Shown here piece after piece: positions 43,747-54,647 of a stretch of DNA of 64,000 nt. The notes below the pieces were generated by a model that ran no database searches, had not been told where the DNA came from, and worked only from the letters and a program-made list of their open reading frames with translations. Numbering within the stretch: the first letter of the stretch is position 1; each line of letters starts with the position of its first letter. Source of the stretch: Azolla caroliniana (taxonomy: Eukaryota; Polypodiophyta); NCBI GenBank assembly GCA_043228905.1, contig JBHGNT010000002.1:26412001-26476000 (forward strand), in the 5' to 3' direction. The position numbers and the translations under genes are program-made.

Positions 43747-45114
43747 GGACTTTGCTCTCGAAGACCCGTCATCACTTCCCTCGGAGTCGGACTTGTGTTG
43801 ATCCGACTCGTTCCTATCCGTGTCGTAATCCGACACCTTTTTCTTCCCTTTTTCTTTCCGTGTAAGCCGTCTCCTCGGCTTCCTGCGCGGGGAATGCACG
43901 ACCGAGTCTCCACTACTCGCTGGCTCTTCATTGAACTAGTCAAACCGACTCAGTCATCCATCCGGTCTGCTTAACCGAAACAAAATCGGACTCTCTTCGC
44001 GGGTCCCGATTTTAGGCTCATCCGGAGGCATCTCGGCCTCGCTGACCTCATCGTCAGAATTCGGTTTAGAGATGAGGTCCAGAGTCGGAGGCAAGTACCA
44101 GGACGCGGACTCGTCAAACACAACGTCGCGGCCCACACACGCTTGTTTGGTGCGAGGGTTATAACACTTATAACCCTCCTGCTCGTCCGAATAGCCGACC
44201 AAGATACACTTCTCGACTTTCGCGTCCAACTTCCTCCGTTTCTCTTTCGGTACATGCACATACGCAATGCTACCGAAGACTCTCAAGTGTCGTTGGTTCG
44301 GCTTCCTTCCAAAATATTGCTCATGCGCCGACACTTTTTCTCCGATCCGATTCTAGATGTATACCACAGTTCGTACCACCTCGGCCCAATAGAACTTGGG
44401 CAAGCTCTTCTCCTCCAACATTGTCCGTGCCGCTTCTACAATTGACCAGTTCTTCCTCTCGGCCACGCCGTTTTGCTCCAGCGTGTATCTATAATTGAAT
44501 TCACGCCGAATTCCCATCTGTTGCAGATAGTCGTTGAATTGACCGGAAAAGTACTCTTTTCTGCCATCCGAGCACAAGCACTTGATCTTTCGTCCTGTTT
44601 CTGTTTCCACGAACCCTTTGAGGTCCCGGAAACAGTCGAAGACTTCAATCTTCCTCTCAATTAAGTAGATCCACGTGTGCCGCGTATAGTCGTTGATGAA
44701 GGAGACAAAGTATCGACTCCCGCCAAGACTAACGTTCTGTGTTGGCCCCCATACATCAGAATGTATCAAGTCGAGCTTGTTTCGGCTCCGGTTATGCTCG
44801 TTAGGGAAAGGAAGTTGGTGTTGCTTCCCTAGCTGGCAGGCTTCATAAATTTGCGCCTTCCAACGACTAAATTTGGACAATCCGAACACCACATGTTTCG
44901 ATTATAGGTCTTGAAGTCGTTGATAGTTGACGTGGCCTATCCGTTTGTGCCATAAGTCGATATCGGACTCGACTTTTTGTCCTTTCGCGAACATTGCGGT
45001 GCCACCGTTACTAGAGTTAAGGATAAACATCCTCCCATCTCTACGCCCTTGCGCAATAACTCGGCCTTCTTCCTCGATGAAGCACCCGAGATGCGTGATC
45101 CGGACTTGCATCCC
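43747..45114 (-). pseudogene. Copia C GAG-pre-integrase and integrase
   Basis: Pre-integrase: SDIDLWHKRIGHVNYQRLQD and EACQLGKQHQLPFPNEH. Integrase core: LDLIHSDVWGPTQNVSLGGS, FINDYTRHTWIYLIERKIEV, CLCSDGRKEYFSGQF and LEQNGVAERKNWSIVEAART. Stops after TVVYI (44350) and near 43975. Then LRVFGSIAYVHVPKEKRRKL and a long acidic linker (SDYDTDRNESDQHKSDSEGS) before the solo LTR. The second catalytic Asp is kept (SDGRKEYF) and Glu is retained in the QNGVAERKN segment. Confidence 0.88.
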
Positions 45115-45400
45115 CTAGTCAATGATCTGCCCGACCGACACCAGATTCTTTGTGATTGTCGGGACGTGTAACACGTTCATCAGTTTCCCTTTCTGCCCGA
45201 CATGGCTCAGGGGAACTTCACCGACATTCACGATCGGATGCGGAGTGTCATCTCCAGTTGCGACTACTCCCGGTTGCATTAGTTTCTCAAGGTATGAGAA
45301 CCACTCCTTCTTGCACGTCATGTGGTTTGATGCGCCGGAGTCGACGTACCACACCTCATCCGATCGAGTTTGCTTCGTGTCTCGTCACGAAGACTAACCC
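45115..45400 (-). pseudogene. Copia C protease
   Basis: MWYVDSGASNHMTCKKEWFS has an intact D-S-G aspartic protease site. VGQKGKLMNVLHVPTITKNL and VSVGQIID follow, then TAG. Sits between the zinc knuckle region and pre-integrase. Confidence 0.88.
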
Positions 45401-46324
45401 TTTTCCGGATGCTTCGGCGTAGTGCGATTGCTTCCGATTTCCTTTGTCAGTCTGTCTGGTATGTCGGTTCTCTCCGAATCGGCGTGCTTTTTCCAACACT
45501 TGCTCTCCCTATGGCCTTTTTTTGCCACAGTACCAGCATTCTGCAACAAATTTCCCTTGTCGGTTCTCGTCACCTCAACTCCCCCATGTTTCCGGAGGGT
45601 CCGGAATTGCTATTAGCATCACTTTGATGCCTTCTTCCTTGATCACGTCAGCCGCCTCCATTGCGCACAGACTCGCCTTGTCTACCATGACCACGGGGCC
45701 TATCTCCCTCCATGTACAACATCTTGTTGTCGGCATGCGTGCTTATCAACGCACCCACGTGGTTATCCTCTATAAGGAGCATCGACTGTAAGTCGAAAAA
45801 CAACGACGTATTCTCCCGTGTACACACAGCAATTCGGAACGCTCCGAACATCGACGTCAATCCCCCGAGACAGATTTGCACCATCTTGCCTTCCTCGACG
45901 TTCACATCGATAGAGGCTAAGGAGTCGCATATGTCTTTGATCTTCGAGGTGTATTCAGCCACCACAAGTCGCGTTGTCGTAAATTGCTCAGCTCCTATGG
46001 GAGTTGAAGCTTCCTAGCTGTGGTGCTTGCGGCAAAAGTCTTCTTCAGATTTCCCCAAGCATCCTTTGGCGTTTTCGCATCCCGAATATAGCTCACGAGC
46101 TGTTCGCCCACACAAGACACGAAGCAATACAGTACTATGCTTGCCGACCGTTCACACGCCGGGAAATCTCTGTGTGTCGATTCGGGTGCTGTGTCATTTG
46201 CTCCGTTGACATAACTCCAATAATCGTGCACGGGCAGGTATTGGTGCATCTTGTAGGACCAAGATGCGTAGTTGTTTCTGTCGAGCTTCTCGGTAGGAAG
46301 CAAGCTCGCCATGCCTCTATCCAT
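45401..46324 (-). pseudogene. Copia C gag with frameshifted zinc knuckle
   Basis: Starts MDRGMASLLPTEKLDRNNYA at 46324 and continues ASWSYKMHQYLPVHDYWSYV, DAWGNLKKTFAASTTARKLQ. It shifts frame near 46000 to YTSKIKDICDSLASIDVNVE. The zinc knuckle (ECWYCGKKGHRESKC type) near 45545-45490 is split by an extra A in a seven-A run. Related to the gags of copia A and G. Confidence 0.86.
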
Positions 46325-46408
46325 TTTGTTTTTCCTATTCTTCTTGGTTAGTTTTATTTTCAAGCTATGTCGGCTGCAGAGGTTCTCAACCCTCGCGCTC
46401 TGATACAA

Positions 46409-46499
46409 TGAAAAAGGTTATGTGCAGAAGCAATAAAAAACCAAACACAGAAAGTACGCAAGTTTAATGGAGAGCTTGAATATACACAGTACGCGGGAC

Positions 46500-46568
<69 letters not shown>

Positions 46569-46859
46569 ACAGAAACTCAATTCAAAATAATACTCAATCT
46601 GTACATACACCATGCTTAGTGAGCACCTTTTATACAAGCCCTCACAATAGGGCTGACACAAGTACTGTCAGTACTTGACCGCTCATAAATGAGCCTACTA
46701 CACTAACGCCCAAAATTATTCCTTACGAGGAATATCTTCCCAACAGCCTTTCAGTTTACGCACTAATATGGGCAAGTTATGCGTACCAATTTACGCACCC
46801 AGTCTGCGCACTGGGTTATGCATCGTATTACGCACGAATGTTGAGGTTGTCTCTCAACA
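46409..46859 (-). repeat. Copia C 5' LTR
   Basis: 451 bp with GA tract 46498-46566 and TATA-like TATAAAAG on the minus strand near 46636. Ends TCTCAACA. Confidence 0.9.
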
Positions 46860-46916
46860 ATTCATACACGGAATATAGGTCCTAATGGCTTGCTGGCTCC
46901 CCGACGATTCGGCCTA

Positions 46917-47110
46917 GCCGATCGGTCTCCATTCAATCCGGGCCTAACTGATCGGTTTCCATCTGATCTGGTTCCCAGCTTCTTCAGTCGATTCTGACCA
47001 AACCGATCGATTTCCATCCGATCAGGTTCTCAGCTTCTTCAACTGATACGGGCCGAACCGATTGGTTTCCATTCGATCCAGTTCTCGGCTTCTTCAGTTG
47101 ATTTGGCCCA
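46917..47110. repeat. ~55-bp minisatellite in copia E LTR
   Basis: Three to four copies of ccgat-ggtttccat-cgatc followed by ggttctcagcttcttcag. Confidence 0.85.
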
Positions 47111-47132
47111 AGCTGAGCTTGCTTGCCCAACA

Positions 47133-49558
47133 CTCCCCCTCTTCGTCTTGGCATCGTCTTCGGCTGCCTTCTCGTCCGTCTGGCCTTCATGTGATTCAGT
47201 TTGTTTGAAACACTCTTCTCGACCGAATCTGTTGTCTCTTATTCGTCTTCTTCTAGGCCTTTGACCACATTCTAGTCTTGGCCTTTATCTTTAGGTCGAC
47301 TCTGCCCTTCTTGGCTCTACCGCATGTATTGTCTTTCTTAACTATGACTCCCCCTTGTTTGGTTGGTTCCAGCTCTAACTCTTTCCTTAGACTGTTCCTC
47401 GTGTAGCTAGTTGATCTCCACTTGGTTGCTCCTCTTCCACTTGTCTTCATGTCTGATGTGTCCTCGACTTCTTTAGCCGATCCGGATGTCCCGCCAACTT
47501 TTTCAGTCGTTCTGAAATCGAACTCCTCATCTGAGTCGGCTTTCCGAACATCATCTCTCTCCATCTTTCCGGCGTCACTCATCCCCCTCAATTTCGGCAT
47601 GTCGAGATGTTGTAAGCCAAGCATGCATGAAAAATGCCGCAACTTGTCAAGACCAAGAGGTTTGGTGAAGAGATCAGCAGCCTGCCGATCCATCAGAATA
47701 TACACAAGTTCAACTTCTCCGGAGAGGACTCACTTGCAGACAAAATGATAGTGCAACTCAATGTGCTTTGTCTAGGCGTGAAAGACGGGGTTCTTGGCTA
47801 CCTGGATGTTGATGAGCTTGTCACAATATATGACTGTCGGCTCGGACACCTCCACTTGCAGATACTTGAAGAGCCTCTTGAGCCATATGGCTTCGTATGC
47901 CATGACAGCCGCTCCTCGGTATTCAGCCTCGGTGCTCAACAATGGCACTGTCAGCTGCTTCTTACTGCTCCAAACGATCGCGACGCTTCCAAGTGAAAAC
48001 GCAAACCCTGACGTAGACTTGCGATCACCAGCATTTTTGGCCCAATCGACATCTGTGTAGCAAACCAACTCTTCGGCTACACCAGTCCGATACAACAACG
48101 CTCCATTCTTCGTGCCGCTAACATATATCATGATCCTATGCATGCAGTAAAGGTGTTCAATCTTCGGCGGCGACATAAACTGACTTATCAATCCCATTGG
48201 ATAACTGGTTTAGACGAGTAATGGTCAGGTAGATCAAGCTTCCGGCTATCTATCGAAATTGTGTCGGGTCGCACATCGTTCCTAATTAGGGGCGAAGCTT
48301 GACATTCCGGTCTGGAGGAGTCGAGACGGATTTACAATCTATCATTCCAAACTTGAAGAGCATACTCAACAAATAGTGCCTTTGGTTGATTAGTATGCCT
48401 TCGGGGGTGCAGATCACATCGATCCCGAGGAAGTAATGAAGGTCCTCCAGATCCTTCATGTCAAATGATGCAGCAAGATGGGACTTGACGCAACTGATTT
48501 CCTCCAAGTCGGCGCTGACAATGACTAAATCATCCACATATAGTAGAATGCTTACCGACCCATGCCGACCCTTATGGATGAAAAGTGTGGAGTCCAATTT
48601 CGACGTAGCAAACCCCATCCAATGCAATCGTTGCGTGATCTTTGCGTTCCTATATGTTCATATAGGAACTTTTTCAGTCGCCAAACAACTTATATGTTCA
48701 ATCCAGACTAAAATCCGGGAGCTTGCACCATGTACACCTATTCCTCAAGTTCTCCTTGCAGGAATGCGTTCTTCACATCCATCTGGTGCAAGTGTCATCC
48801 CTTGGCTGCCACTACCGCTAGTAGTATCCGAATTGTTGTCATTTTGACAACCGACGTGAACGTTTCATCATAGTCGATGTCATGCTGCTACGCATAGCCT
48901 TTGGCCACTAGTTGGGGTTTGTACGGGTTAACGGGGTCGTCGAAGTTGTACTTGACTGTGCACACCCACCTGCACCCGATTGGCTTCACACCCTTGGGCC
49001 CAAGTTCCATGTCTTGTTTTCCGCTAGTGTGTGCATCTCTTCTTTCATGGCGGCAAGCCAATTCGCGTCCTTCACCACCTCGACATAGCTCTCTAGCTCA
49101 CACACATCTACCACCTTCGCCATATACGCACAATGATGCGCATTATATTCATTGTACCCATACCTGATTATGGGATTCCTCTGGTGGGTGGATCAACACA
49201 ACCTCTGGTTCGCCGATTTCAAAGCCCTCTTGGCCGACTCCGACCTCATCTCCGGAGGTCCATCTTCACTCCTGGCCGTGTGGGATTCACTCCAGTCCGA
49301 TGTGTCGGCCTTTGTGTCATACTCTGGCATCTGCATCTTTCCCTTCTCCTTGTGCGTAAGCTATCTCCTCGATTTCTGACACGGGGACTACACGACCTAG
49401 TCTCCATTACTCACCGGCTCATCATCCGATTGGTCGTTCCGACTCAGTCTCTCATTCGACCCACTCAACCGAAATGAGATTAGATTCTCCTCTTGAGTTC
49501 CAATTTCATCTTCCTCAGTGGCCTCATCTCCAACAATCGGTTCGGAGACGAAAGGGAG
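47133..49558 (-). pseudogene. Copia E RT, RNase H and charged tail
   Basis: RT pieces: YGYNEYNAHHCAYMAKVVDV near 49140, NWLAAMKEEMHTLAENKTWN, then stops; SVSILLYVDDLVIVSADLEE (intact YVDD near 48540) and HYFLGIDVICTPEGILINQR. RNase H: CYTDVDWAKNAGDRKSTSGF, TEAEYRGAAVMAYEAIWLKR and DKLRHFSCMLGLQHLDMPKL. The tail contains KADSDEEFDFRTTEKVGGTS and basic stretches. A deletion near 48655 is filled by the palindrome ttcctatatg/catataggaa. Multiple frameshifts. Confidence 0.86.
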
Positions 49559-50960
49559 TGTTGAATACAGTTTCTAATGGTCGGAAAATTTTGTAAATAT
49601 GTGAAAGGGTAGGTGTGTGAGCTCAGTTAGTATATAACTGACTTTGTAACCAAGCTCATAAGGTTGTTGCCTCCATTTGTAGTAACTTTGAGTTCGAATA
49701 ATACAGTTACATCTTCTGTGCCATTTTGTGTCTCCCCCTCTGTCTCTTTGATCTTGCTCTACCATGCTAACTCAATGATCTTCTAAGCATAGATATTGTT
49801 CTTGTTTCCGCATTGACGGTCTCAAAGCTCGAGGTTATTCAACTTGCTGCCTGTCGTCATCTGTTTTGAAGAGCATTCTTGGCCCTGTCTTCCTGAAGAC
49901 CCTGAGTTCAAGATCTCATCTTGAGAAGAGAAAGAAAATTGAAGATTTGCACTCTACTGAGCTATATCACTCTTAAGGTAAGCCAACCAACTGTACCTTG
50001 CTTCTGTTATTGCAACCGCGCAGAGTGGAATCTCTATCAAATCGGTTTCGATCGTGCTTTACCAGGTTAGACATTGTCTACTTGTTTGTTGTAACCACTC
50101 AAAGCAGATCCATCCTTAGGAGCAACCTCATATGTGCTTCACTCAAGTAGACGAAATCCGGGAAGAATAGTTTAAATTTATCCTCCAGTCGCCATAGTCA
50201 CTCGAAGCAAGATCAACCTGAAAAGAAGGCACATAGTCTGTGATCAACCTCTAAAATTTGGTATTCGGAACCTATTTGGCATATAGTTGTGCTCGTGTCC
50301 AAATCCGGTTAGAACGAATTCGGATGAGCTAGTCGACTCTGGACAGAATCGCCCAAGGCCGAGACAGATGGCTTCAACATCTGGCTCATCAGAAATGAGT
50401 CTAAGGAAGTTTGATGGATCGAACTTCAACCTCTGGAAGGAGTAGATGCATGACTATTTAATAGTCAAGCATCAGATTGATCCAATCGAGACAGAAAACA
50501 CTCAAGAAGGATTCAAGCCAAATGAGTGCATGAAACTTGATAGAATTTTCCAAGCCACCATTCGGATGCACTTGTCAAAGTCAGTGTACTTCATAGTGCA
50601 TTTATGTCTGACTGCCTTCCAACTATGGAAGATACTTTCGGACACTTACGAGAAGAACGTCACCGCCACAAAGATATATTTGATTCGGCACCTTTACAAC
50701 TTTTGGATGAAAGAATCTGACTTAGTCCAGGCACACCTAAACGAGTACGAAAGTCTAAGCTCCCAGATTTCGGCCTAGGGGACGACGATAGAGGATGAAC
50801 TAAAAGCCATGCTTTTAATTAGTAGTCTCTTCTAGGGAAACTTTCATCACAACCGTGTGTAATGCGTTGACTGCCGCCATAAAGTACTTCGAAGTCACAA
50901 GCTCAATCTTGACGGAAGCTGCTCGGTGGAAATCGTTTTGGCAAATGATTTGGCTAGTGA
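49559..50960 (+). mobile_element. Ty1/copia retrotransposon F, 5' remnant
   Basis: A probable LTR starts TGTTGAATACAG at 49559; its 3' edge and primer site are not clear. A leader of about 600 bp and a gag remnant follow. The element ends at the 5S-like unit near 50960. No partner LTR is seen. Confidence 0.55.
50368..50958 (+). pseudogene. Copia F gag fragment (UBN2-type)
   Basis: Starts MASTSGSSEMSLRKFDGSNF. A TAG follows LWKE, then MHDYLIVKHQIDPIE and QATIRMHLSKSVYFIVHLCL, LWKILSDTYEKNVTATKIYL and IRHLYNFWMKESDLVQAHLN. After another TAG comes TTIEDELKAMLLISSL. The spacing is that of the copia gag domain. The zinc knuckle and pol are absent. Confidence 0.75.
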
Positions 50961-50967
50961 CACTTAC

Positions 50968-51545
50968 GTAGTACATGGGTGACCTCCCTGGAAGTCCTAG
51001 TTACATCTACGATAGTAATGGGTTCGGGGGGGCATTGCTATGAAGAGTGGACATGCTCTGTATTCGTGCGGTATACTAACCCGCACTGCAAAAAGCCATA
51101 AGGAAAACCCTATGTGATACTAATATACTATGGAGGGATCACACCTAAACGTAGAACATGTCGTCATGAGGTGACTACTAATCACGGGGCTCTGGTAGTT
51201 GCGTAGTTCACACTTGTAACCGGTGTGAGTTTGGAATCGGTATACCATCCACTTTCAGGTGACAACCAACTACTTGTCGGGGATCAATGTGTAGCATATT
51301 CCAACCTACCTTGGCAATTCCCATACCATGAGTTTTGTGGTTGTCTCGATGCTTCAGGCATTGTAAGTTAAGTGTGCTTGAGCCAGAACAATACTCGGAT
51401 GGGTGACCTCTCGAGAAGTCCTGGTTACATTTATAGTAATGGGTTCGGCCCCATTGCTATGAAGAGTGGAGATGCTCTATATTTGAGCAGTATACCGACC
51501 TGCACTCCTTGCAAAAAGCTGTAAGGCAAACCCTAAATGTGTTTT
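50968..51545 (+). mobile_element. 5S-rRNA-derived unit, probable Cassandra-type TRIM relic
   Basis: Two direct copies of a tail starting GGGTGACCTC-C-GAAGTCCT-GTTACAT (50977-51116 and 51409-51541) lie about 430 bp apart. Upstream of the second, 51319-51428 resembles most of a 5S rRNA: ccatacca, gtaagttaagtgtgcttgag, atactcggatgggtgacctc. The first copy is cut at gtagtac. Cassandra elements carry 5S sequence and its promoter in both LTRs, matching this spacing. A 5S-derived SINE is the alternative. Confidence 0.65.
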
Positions 51546-52448
51546 TTGTGTCAGTTATGGAAATTAGTCGTAAGTGTCTTTATCAAGAGGGAATCAATTG
51601 TTGGAAATGTTGGTGGTTACCAAGGGTTGGCTCTAAGACAACCAAGACTCGCATATGATCAAACTCTGTTTAGAGTAGAGAGCTTAATCACTTAACTGAA
51701 ACTTAATATTAGAGAACTTAATACAAAGTATTAAAGAAGCTTAATACAATGTATGTACCTCTTTCTTGTGATCTTATAATACTAAAATAAAATAAAATAA
51801 GAAAGAGTCGATAAAAGTAGAGAAACATAATTGATTAATTAAGAAGAGTAAGTACAACAAAGTTAATATTTGATTACTAGTATATTCTCACATTATTTTT
51901 ATTACAAAGTAGTAACCCCTTCTTAGAAAGCAATCACATACAAGATGATATGTTGATTTGGTCCCATTGGTCAAATTTGGACTCCTCATGGATGATAAAA
52001 TATGGATTCTATTTTATTCCATTCTCCCTCTTAAATAGGAGCAATGTTCTATACTCACTATTAAGATTGATCTAAGGTTTCTCGTTTGTCATTACATTTT
52101 CCTTTGAACTTTTACAAATGTGGTGAGGGGTGTGTTTATGCCTCTTGACCATCTTAGCTTCAAGGATGTATTCAAACTTTATAATATTCATATTTGATGG
52201 GAAATAAAGAGGTTGTCTATGATTGTTGTTCTTTACTTAGAATATATTATAGGATCATATTTAATAGTTCATTGATCTTCCTATTATAATCTTATGTGTC
52301 CTAATCTATTTTGCCCCTTTATAGTTACATGTGGCTTGTTCACACTTTGTTAGATCCAATGTTTGTTAATAGGCCAATGTTCAGTTCCCTAATGTAGTGG
52401 CTTTAGCCTTTCACACTAGCAATGGACACTCTAGGTTAAAGCTAGTTT
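51546..52448. other. Unannotated AT-rich spacer
   Basis: No coding similarity, LTR or tandem repeat recognised. Confidence 0.6.
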
Positions 52449-52588
52449 TGTAAATAGTAGAAAGGGCAGTTGCCCTAAGTTTATTGGTATTTAAACCAAC
52501 TCTTTTGTAAACAAGCTAGTGTTGGATGTATTTTACATATTGCTAATACATCTTCTTGTTCTCTATCTCTCTAAGTTCACTCACTCAG

Positions 52589-52645
<57 letters not shown>

Positions 52646-52713
52646 CACACACACACACACACAGAGAGTTCTATCCGCTACACAAGATCACCTACACTCT
52701 CCATTTCTTTACA
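52449..52713 (+). repeat. Copia G 5' LTR
   Basis: 265 bp with 6-bp inverted ends TGTAAA...TTTACA. Contains a CT microsatellite (52590-52641) followed by CA repeats. Confidence 0.75.
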
Positions 52714-52725
52714 TGGTATCAGAGC
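52714..52725 (+). promoter_or_regulatory. Copia G primer binding site
   Basis: TGGTATCAGAGC directly after the LTR end. Confidence 0.93.
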
Positions 52726-52832
52726 GTGTGGTAGTAAAATCAAAACTTGGTCAACTGTGTTGTGTCACACGCTGACAATCAAACAGAACCAGCTCAACAA
52801 CAAAGAAGAAAAATGACACCATAAACACTCGA

Positions 52833-53673
52833 ATGGGAAACACTCTTCCTATCGAGAAACTTGACGAATCGAACTTTCCATCTTGGGAATACAAGATGCA
52901 CTAATACCTTTTCGGCCAAGGTTATTCGAGTTACATCGAAGGAGCTCAAGAAAATCAACCCAACCCTACACATGCCAACTACCCAACATGGGAGCAAGCA
53001 ACAAGTCGCATGTTGTATTACCTAGCATTATGCGTCCATGATCACATGCTCGACTACATTCAAGAGGCAAAAATGCCGAAAGAAGCCTAGGGCAACCTCA
53101 AGAAGATTTTTGCAACTAACACGATTGCACACAAGCTTCAACTCTATCATGAGTTAAACAATATTCAACAAAGGGATATGTCGGTCATCATCTACTTCGT
53201 AAAGATCAAGGAGTTGTGTGATCCCTCGGATCAATCAACATAAGCATGGATGATGATGAAATGGTGTAGATATGCCTCGATGGTTTAACACCATGATTTG
53301 GCACGATTAGATCAGCCATCCTTGCAAGGGAGAAACCTCCCTCCTTTTTCGAGCTTCAGTCGATATTGTTAGATGCAAGGACGAAAATCACGTCCTATCA
53401 AGGAGCAAGCGCAAGATGGTTAGATGCTCTACTCCCAGTCGAGCGAGGGAAGAGGATTTAGCCAAGGAAACAGAGATCAAGTCAGTCACCCGAGAGCATG
53501 ACTCCCACTATCAACAAAAGGCCAGGAACAGACCAAGGGAGTTCGGCAAAAGGGGGAACCATCGTGCCGAACCAAGTCGCCAAAACAGCCTAATCGAATG
53601 TGGGTACTGTGGAAAATGTGACCACTACAAAGAGGAGTGTCAAAAGAAGAAACGAGAGTTGGCTTCAACCAGT
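52833..53673 (+). pseudogene. Copia G gag and zinc knuckle
   Basis: MGNTLPIEKLDESNFPSWEY start; TAA after EYKMH; then YLFGQGYSSYIEGAQENQPN, ATSRMLYYLALCVHDHMLDY, a TAG in KEA-GNLKKIF, and LYHELNNIQQRDMSVIIYFV. A small deletion breaks the frame near 53220. The knuckle reads ECGYCGKCDHYKEECQKKKR, with Asp for the usual Gly before His. Confidence 0.85.
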
Positions 53674-54647
53674 TGACAACTCACAAACTATGCTTCGAAT
53701 TTCGATTATGACGATCTTCGCAAAATGTTCTTAATGAGGCGTAAAGCACACTCAATGTTGGTATCAAGTACGACCAACACCTCTATTTCAGACAATGTAT
53801 GGTTTGTTGACTCTGGAGCCTCCAATCACATGACGTCACATGAAGATTGGTTTCGAAGTTGCGAAAGCCCAATCGACCCGTCTATGTCGAAACTGGGGAC
53901 AACATAATTCACCCCATTCAGCTTGTTGGAGATGTCCCATTCAGGAACGATGGCAAACAAACCTACATCAAGAACGTCTTGCATGTCTCGATCATCATGA
54001 AAAATCTTGTCTCGATTGGCTTGATTGTAAAACAAGGCATGCAAGCACGATTCAAATACGAAGGGTGATTTATTGAAAAAGACGGTCAATTTGTTGCTTA
54101 GGGTTGTCAAGAAGGACGAATGTTCGTCCTCGAGTTGAACGAGGTGAAGTCAGCCATGTTCGTGAAAGGCCTCAAAGTCGACACCAACTTGAAATTGTGG
54201 CACAAGAGGATCGACCACATTAATCTCTAGAAGCTCTAGGACGTGAGGGCAAAAAGAGTCATCGTCGAACTCCCAACCTTCACAGAGAAAGAGAGGTGTG
54301 GAGTGTGTGAAGCATGTCAATTTGGCAAACAACATCGGCATCGATTGTCAATGGAAATGAATGTGAATAGAGGCCACATTTGGAGGATGTTGATATTATG
54401 TCATGTTCATCGACGAATTCTCTAGGCACACCTGGATTTATCCTATGTGGCAAAAGAGTGAAGTGTTCTCACACTTCCAAAATTTTAAAAGTGACGTAAA
54501 AAAGACAATCGGTCGACATGTTCGATGCCTTTGGTCGGACAAAGGTAAATAATACTTCTTTGACGCCTTCATAGCATACCTTTGACAAGAAGGAATTCAA
54601 CGAGGGTTTACTTGTCAACAAACACCTCAACAAAACGAAAGTCTCAA
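53674..54647 (+). pseudogene. Copia G protease, pre-integrase and partial integrase
   Basis: SDNVWFVDSGASNHMTSHED keeps the protease D-S-G. A frameshift at about 53850 leads to KQTYIKNVLHVSIIMKNLVS. Pre-integrase: LKLWHKRIDHIN and VCEACQFGKQHRHRL. The integrase part (FIDEFSRHTWIYP-type, then RHVRCLWSDKGK) contains stops and ends at about 54640. Confidence 0.82.

Larger units (their letters stand above)
40492..46859 (-). mobile_element. Ty1/copia retrotransposon C
   Basis: LTRs 40492-40892 and 46409-46859; flanks ATTCT and ATTCA are near-matching target duplications. Minus strand: primer site TTGTATCAGAGC at 46408-46397, gag, zinc knuckle, protease, integrase, RT, RNase H, a charged tail and a purine tract (GAGCGGGAG) beside 40892. 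Interrupted by the solo LTR 43090-43742. It is related to copia A, E and G. Many stops and frameshifts; catalytic DSG and YVDD are retained. Confidence 0.92.
46860..49558 (-). mobile_element. Ty1/copia retrotransposon E, 3' part only
   Basis: Closely related to copia C. The remnant holds part of the 3' LTR (46860-47132), a polypurine tract (CGAAGAGGGGGAG), a charged tail, RNase H, RT and the linker to integrase. At 49559 the copia F LTR begins and no gag, protease or integrase of E follows. Copia C seems to have landed in its LTR, since 40462-40491 could be the missing LTR tip. Confidence 0.8.
52449..54647 (+). mobile_element. Ty1/copia retrotransposon G, truncated
   Basis: 5' LTR 52449-52713, perfect initiator-Met primer site, gag, zinc knuckle, protease, pre-integrase and part of integrase on the + strand. 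It ends inside integrase (about QQTPQQNES) where the fold-back element begins. The gag resembles copia A closely. Internal stops (TAA, TAG) make it inactive. Confidence 0.87.

Noticed and set aside
51319-51428. Functional 5S rRNA gene
   Set aside because: Too many substitutions, no tandem 5S array; the tail repeat fits a retroelement.
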